Shown: in pieces, positions 60,465 through 64,000 of the stretch
Position numbering within the stretch: the first letter of the stretch is position 1
How the letters are laid out: each line of letters starts with the position of its first letter
Origin: Pseudomonas vanderleydeniana
Lineage (GTDB): Bacteria; Pseudomonadota; Gammaproteobacteria; Pseudomonadales; Pseudomonadaceae
Length of the DNA stretch: 64,000 nt
Direction: 5' to 3'
Assembly (NCBI RefSeq): GCF_014268755.2
Contig: NZ_CP077093.1
Location: forward strand, 2,530,001-2,594,000
The notes under the pieces: generated by a model
Databases searched by the model: none
What the model saw: the letters and a program-made list of their open reading frames with translations, nothing else
What the model was told of the DNA's origin: nothing
Made by a program: the position numbers and the translations under genes

Positions 60465-60977
60465 TCAGGCCGGTTTGCGCCAGTCGTCCGAGGCTTCGGT
60501 ATTGGCGATGGTGTGTTTCCAGGTGATCTTGCGGTAGGCCAGGCTGACCTTGATCAGTTGGCTGTAGGGGGCACTGGCGGGGTCCTGGGCATTGGGCAGT
60601 ACGGTATGGATGTCGACGATGGTGGCGTCCTCCATCAGTGTGCTGAAGAAGTGTTCCTGCTTGCCATCGATGGACGTGCGGTACCAGCGCAGTTCGGCCG
60701 TAGGCAGCATTTCGCCGGTAGCCAGGGCCTGGTACAGCATGGGGGCGGCCTTGGTCAGCGAGCAGGTGAAGGCCAGCGGTTCATGTACGCGCTGGCCCGA
60801 GGCCTGGCCGCTTTGCGGATCGGTGGGGGTCTTGATGCGATGGTCGACGGCCTGGACCAGGATCTCGTCTTCGTGACCTTCGACATAACCGTTGCCGACC
60901 GAGTCGCTGGTGAAGGCACCCTGGGTGATATGGCCCTGGGTTTTCCCGTGGATGCTGATGTATGCCGGTGTTGCCAT
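60465..60977 (-). CDS. hcp: Type VI secretion Hcp protein
   Basis: This 170-residue protein is a classic Hcp: MATPAYISIHGKTQGHITQG, EDEILVQAVDHRIKTPTDP, HEPLAFTCSLTKAAPMLYQA and ATIVDIHTVLPNAQDP then ISLAYRKITWKH-like closing strands. Hexameric rings stack to make the T6SS inner tube and can carry effectors. It is the last gene of the leftward T6SS segment, 106 bases after tssL, and converges with the histidine kinase. Confidence 0.94.
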   Translation of the reverse strand: MATPAYISIHGKTQGHITQGAFTSDSVGNGYVEGHEDEILVQAVDHRIKTPTDPQSGQASGQRVHEPLAFTCSLTKAAPMLYQALATGEMLPTAELRWYRTSIDGKQEHFFSTLMEDATIVDIHTVLPNAQDPASAPYSQLIKVSLAYRKITWKHTIANTEASDDWRKPA

Positions 60978-61083
60978 GACAAGCTCCTTGTCGTGAGGGT
61001 AGGGCGACTTGACGGTCGCCTGGTACGTGGCCCTGCCGGGCCGGGTCTTTTCGGCTGCTCAGGGGGAGCGCGGCGAGATCGCG

Positions 61084-61794
61084 CTAAAGTTTGAGCAGCT
61101 TGTCCAGTGAGGCCAGCACTTCGCGTGTAATGGCGCTCAGGTGCAGGTGGTAGGCTGTATAGGTGGCCGACGATACGAGTCCAGCGATGGCCCAGGGCGT
61201 CCACAGCGGCCAACGGCGCCTGAACCGGTAGTCGCGCGAGGCGACATTGGCCAGTGGCTCGCTCAGTTGCCCGGTTACTTCGCCACGCAGTGGACGCAGG
61301 AGGCCGTGCAGTCGGGTGATGATCTTCTGGGCTTCGTCATCGCCACCGGCCAGTTGGCCGTATTTGCCCCGGGTACCCAGGCACAGGCACAGGTACATGA
61401 ACTCCAGTGCATGCTGGTACCGGCGGGGGTCGACGCTCAGGAGCGCCAGCAGGGTGAAGAATTTCTCGCCGCCCCAGCTTTCCTGGTGAAAAGCGCCGAG
61501 CAGCGAGCGTTCGCTCCAGGAGGAGGACCGGCCCCACGGAGTGCTCATGACCGTCTCATCGAGCAACAGGCATAGCGCATAGGAGTAGGCCTGCAGGGTG
61601 TCGAGGTCGTAATCCAGCTGGCGGACCTCTTCCATCACCGTGCCGACCTGGCTGTGGATGCTCTGGTAGAAGGCCGGCACGTCAGCGTGCGTATCCAGGG
61701 TGCGTACGTGCAGTGCCAGGCCCAACAGGGGCATGGCGGCATCGCACAGGGGATTCCAGGCCAGGCCGCGCAGTTGGAACTGTGAGTCATTCAT
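61084..61794 (-). CDS. tssL: Type VI secretion protein TssL (DotU/IcmH)
   Basis: This 236-residue inner-membrane protein shows the DotU pattern: LGLALHVRTLDTHADVPAFY, LQAYSYALCLLLDETVMSTP, SWGGEKFFTLLALLSVDPRR and YLCLCLGTRGKY, then a C-terminal transmembrane helix (WAIAGLVSSATYTAYHLHLS). It joins TssJ and TssM in the membrane complex. No OmpA-like peptidoglycan domain is attached. ATG 61794 overlaps the tssK end by 8 bases. Confidence 0.94.
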   Translation of the reverse strand: MNDSQFQLRGLAWNPLCDAAMPLLGLALHVRTLDTHADVPAFYQSIHSQVGTVMEEVRQLDYDLDTLQAYSYALCLLLDETVMSTPWGRSSSWSERSLLGAFHQESWGGEKFFTLLALLSVDPRRYQHALEFMYLCLCLGTRGKYGQLAGGDDEAQKIITRLHGLLRPLRGEVTGQLSEPLANVASRDYRFRRRWPLWTPWAIAGLVSSATYTAYHLHLSAITREVLASLDKLLKL

Positions 61795-63133
61795 CCCTTT
61801 CACTCCTGATGGCCCAGAACTGCAGTTCCAGTTCCGGGAACTCGCTGGCGATATGGAAACTGAACCCGCTGCCGTCTTTCAGGTTGCTCCAGTCCGGATG
61901 GTGACGGTCGAGCTCGAAGTAGCTGAAGCCCGCGTGGAAGGGCAGGTAGCGGGGCACCACCGGCAGTGGGATCAGCGGGATGCCGGGCAGTTGCTGGTTG
62001 ATCAGGCGGTTGAGGTTTTCCGTGGAACTGACCCTGACCTGCAGGGGGAACTGCTGGCGCAAGGTTTCCAGCGGCAACGCGGCACGAGCCGCGACGACGA
62101 AATCGGAGTCGACCAACAGGCGCTTGTCGAGGAGTGGGGCGTTCATCACGCCGAACGGCTGGCGTTCAATTGGCAACGACACCGCGCGGGCTCGCAACAC
62201 CGTGCTCAGGGCTCGGCGCAGGGTATGCTCAAGGGCCATGAATGACTCGCGCAGATTGTCATGCTGGTAGGCTGGGTACACTTGGGGCAGGCGGCCCTCG
62301 TCGGTGAAGGTCGCCAGTTCGCCGCACGCCTGGGCGAACGTGGTGTAGAGCTGCGCCGGGTGCACATGGTGCTGGCAGGCCAGGTGCTGGAACAGCGGGA
62401 ACAGGCGGTTGAGGGTTTGCAGCAGGTTGAAGTCGGTGACGTCGGCCACTGCCGATTGCCCGGGCGAAGCGATACGTTCGGCCAGCAGGCCGGCCCGTGC
62501 ACGCATCAGCCCGGTGACTTCGCCGAGGTAGCGTTGCAACGCCGGCACCGCCTGCAGTGACAGGCTGGTGGGGTAGAAGTTTTCATCCATCACCAGGCTG
62601 CCGCCCGGGCGTTTGTCGAGGATCTTGCCCAGGGCGATATGGGTAAAGGCGCTGCGCTCGTTCGTGTCGAGCATCAGTTGCAGGTTCGGTAGCGCCAGGT
62701 CGATCGACACCTGGTCGCCATCGATGCTCTGGGTGTCATGCACCGCCTGGCGGTGGGCGATGTAGCGGCTGTTGGCGTATTGCTCGGGCCAGCGCACTTC
62801 CAACAGGCTGTCGCTGCCCAGCGGCAAGGCCAAGATGACCACCTTGCCGATTGCGCTGCTGTCGGCGATCTCCAGCGGCGCCGGTGGCGGCAGGTCATTG
62901 GGAATATCGAAGACCGTGCCGTCGGGCATGATGCCTCGGGCCCGGATGATGGCGATCTTGCCGAAGCTCAGGAACTCGCTGTTCAGTTGCAGTTCGGTGA
63001 AGCCATACAGGCTGTCGTTGAGGCTGCTCAGGCGTTGCTGCACGGCGACTTCGGCGGCCCGGGCCTGTTGCTGGAAGTGCTGGGGCTTGACGAACAGGCC
63101 CTCGTGCCAGATGACGGGATGGGGTGAACTCAT
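61787..63133 (-). CDS. tssK: Type VI secretion baseplate protein TssK
   Basis: This 448-residue protein has the TssK start VIWHEGLFVKPQHFQQQ and family segments such as VMDENFYPTSLSLQAVPAL and ERQPFGVMNAPLLDKRLLVD. TssK trimers connect the baseplate to the TssL/TssM membrane complex. ATG 63133, after AAGGAAATCCG-type sequence, is used because WHEGLF follows immediately. The gene lies between tssJ and tssL as in most Pseudomonas T6SS clusters. Confidence 0.95.
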   Translation of the reverse strand: MSSPHPVIWHEGLFVKPQHFQQQARAAEVAVQQRLSSLNDSLYGFTELQLNSEFLSFGKIAIIRARGIMPDGTVFDIPNDLPPPAPLEIADSSAIGKVVILALPLGSDSLLEVRWPEQYANSRYIAHRQAVHDTQSIDGDQVSIDLALPNLQLMLDTNERSAFTHIALGKILDKRPGGSLVMDENFYPTSLSLQAVPALQRYLGEVTGLMRARAGLLAERIASPGQSAVADVTDFNLLQTLNRLFPLFQHLACQHHVHPAQLYTTFAQACGELATFTDEGRLPQVYPAYQHDNLRESFMALEHTLRRALSTVLRARAVSLPIERQPFGVMNAPLLDKRLLVDSDFVVAARAALPLETLRQQFPLQVRVSSTENLNRLINQQLPGIPLIPLPVVPRYLPFHAGFSYFELDRHHPDWSNLKDGSGFSFHIASEFPELELQFWAIRSERDE

Positions 63134-63170
63134 CGACGGATTTCCTGTGCAAGGAGGAGTGAAGGTGGAC

Positions 63171-63980
63171 TCATCGGGTTTCGCCCTTGAGCTCGACCTG
63201 CAGGTCGCCCAGGTGCACCAGCAGCGCGTATTGGCGGCCCTTGGGCTCGACGCGCAGCACCTGTTTCCACTGGCTGGCATCGCTGCTTTGGTAAACGGCG
63301 AACACCGCGACGAAATGGGCGCTTTCGTCGAGAGCCCGCAGGTCGATGAATTTGAATTGGCCGGGGTCGAGCTGGTAGTCGTCGGCGTGGATCAAGGTGC
63401 TGCCCAGGGCCTTTTTCGGGTCGGCGATCAAGGCCATGCGCTGGGCACCCTGCAGCATCGAGTCGTCGCGCAGTTGCAGCACCTTGAAGGCGATGGGGCT
63501 GGCGATCACCTGGGGGCCGGCCTGCTGGTCCGGCAGGGAGAGCTCGACACCCGGAGCGTCGTACTCGGCCAGTCGATAGGGTTCGACTGGCGACATGCCC
63601 GTGGCGGTCGCGTCCGTCAGCGGCGACTGCGCCGGAATGTCCTGATGGATGTGGGTCAGTAGCGACTGCAGCCTTTGCGTCAGGTCCTGTGGGCTGTCGG
63701 CTTGCACATTCAACGTATAGCTCGGGATCAGGGGCGTGCCAGAGGAGTCGAACTCCGGGACCACCAGGCGCGGATTGACGTTGCCGTCGGCATACAGGCT
63801 CAGGGAGTAGAGGCTGGGTTGGTCGCCGGGAGCACCGACCGGGATCGACGGTGTCCAGATCACCTGGCCAATCTTGCCCAGCATCGTGCAGCCTGCCAAA
63901 GGCAGGCACGCCAGCAGCAACAGGTTCAGTCGGGCATGACGGGCGGCCGTCAGCAGCCGATCTGGACGGAAGACCTTCAT
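63171..63980 (-). CDS. tssJ: Type VI secretion lipoprotein TssJ
   Basis: This 269-residue lipoprotein has signal peptide and lipobox LLLLACLPLAGC (Cys at about residue 31), then a beta-sandwich-like domain with SLYSLSLYADGNVNPRLVVP and IASPIAFKVLQLRDDSML. TssJ anchors the T6SS membrane complex to the outer membrane. Its start overlaps the end of an upstream gene in an ATGA arrangement. It is longer than typical TssJ (~150-180), with extra length in the central region. Confidence 0.9.
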   Translation of the reverse strand: MKVFRPDRLLTAARHARLNLLLLACLPLAGCTMLGKIGQVIWTPSIPVGAPGDQPSLYSLSLYADGNVNPRLVVPEFDSSGTPLIPSYTLNVQADSPQDLTQRLQSLLTHIHQDIPAQSPLTDATATGMSPVEPYRLAEYDAPGVELSLPDQQAGPQVIASPIAFKVLQLRDDSMLQGAQRMALIADPKKALGSTLIHADDYQLDPGQFKFIDLRALDESAHFVAVFAVYQSSDASQWKQVLRVEPKGRQYALLVHLGDLQVELKGETR

Positions 63981-64000
63981 GCACGCCCCCGGATGCGCAC
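63977..64000 (-). CDS. End of an upstream gene of the T6SS operon (partial)
   Basis: The minus strand reads through the window edge as VRIRGRA and stops at 63977-63979, overlapping the tssJ start as ATGA. In many clusters the gene before tssJ encodes an FHA-domain protein (TagH/Fha). Seven residues are too few to confirm this. Confidence 0.4.
   Translation of the reverse strand: MRIRGRA

Overview
The window is high-GC chromosomal DNA of a Pseudomonas, most likely of the P. fluorescens / P. chlororaphis group. This is judged from gene families and architecture (FeaR, MocR-type and LysR regulators in abundance, a PuuB-like oxidase cluster, type VI secretion genes, a dusA 5' fragment whose product reads like Pseudomonas DusA), not from a database search. 

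Region 1 (1 to about 7.7 kb) is the right end of a P2-like contractile-tail prophage or tailocin-like element. It runs tape measure (partial), gpU, gpX, gpD, a GH19 endolysin, nested Rz/Rz1 spanins, then a Dam-type adenine methylase preceded by a clear LexA box. Next comes a strikingly AT-rich, oppositely oriented two-gene operon at 7093-4596: a STAS-like/HATPase/STAS-like protein followed by an HNH nuclease. It sits between the phage late genes and the attachment site, where temperate phages carry cargo, and is my best candidate for an undescribed (probably anti-phage) system. The element ends at about 7682 inside the 5' end of dusA, a known integration target; only the first ~26 dusA codons remain at this junction.

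Region 2 (7.7-16.7 kb) is ordinary chromosome: a divergent aldo/keto reductase and LysR, an HTH regulator, a MocR regulator facing an MFS exporter with a palindromic operator, a small XRE regulator, a secreted protein of unknown role, and a catalase-like peroxidase / cytochrome b561 operon.

Region 3 (16.8-28.2 kb) looks like one catabolic island for an aromatic or related amine: aldehyde dehydrogenase, porin, APC permease, DUF3156-like protein, FeaR regulator, two SDRs, a MoaF-like protein, a LuxR regulator, a cupin and a PuuB-like FAD oxidase. 

Region 4 (28.6-42.5 kb) is a mosaic of small metabolic and transport units, each with its own regulator: a Gly/Ser-rich secreted protein, phosphoesterase, amidotransferase, a DapA-like/class II aldolase pair under an XRE-cupin repressor, an alpha/beta hydrolase, a metallo-beta-lactamase-fold protein, MFS exporters (one with an apparent internal in-frame deletion), LysR regulators and a hemerythrin-like protein. 

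Region 5 (42.7-47.8 kb) pairs a hydroxylysine-kinase-like phosphotransferase with a class III aminotransferase-fold enzyme under a MocR regulator, followed by a GhrA-like reductase. 

Region 6 (47.8-58.8 kb) holds two divergent catabolic operons. Leftward: an MFS transporter, an SDR, a protein carrying every DddP (DMSP lyase) active-site residue I can recall, and a GlxA-type AraC regulator. Rightward: an NtaA/DmoA-type flavin monooxygenase, a flavin reductase-SnoaL fusion, a 2-keto-4-pentenoate-hydratase-like enzyme and an alpha-ketoglutarate-semialdehyde-type dehydrogenase, closed by an IclR regulator. 

Region 7 (58.9-64 kb) is a PAS hybrid histidine kinase followed by the end of a type VI secretion cluster (tssJ, tssK, tssL, hcp). 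No tRNA, rRNA, CRISPR array or complete insertion sequence was seen.
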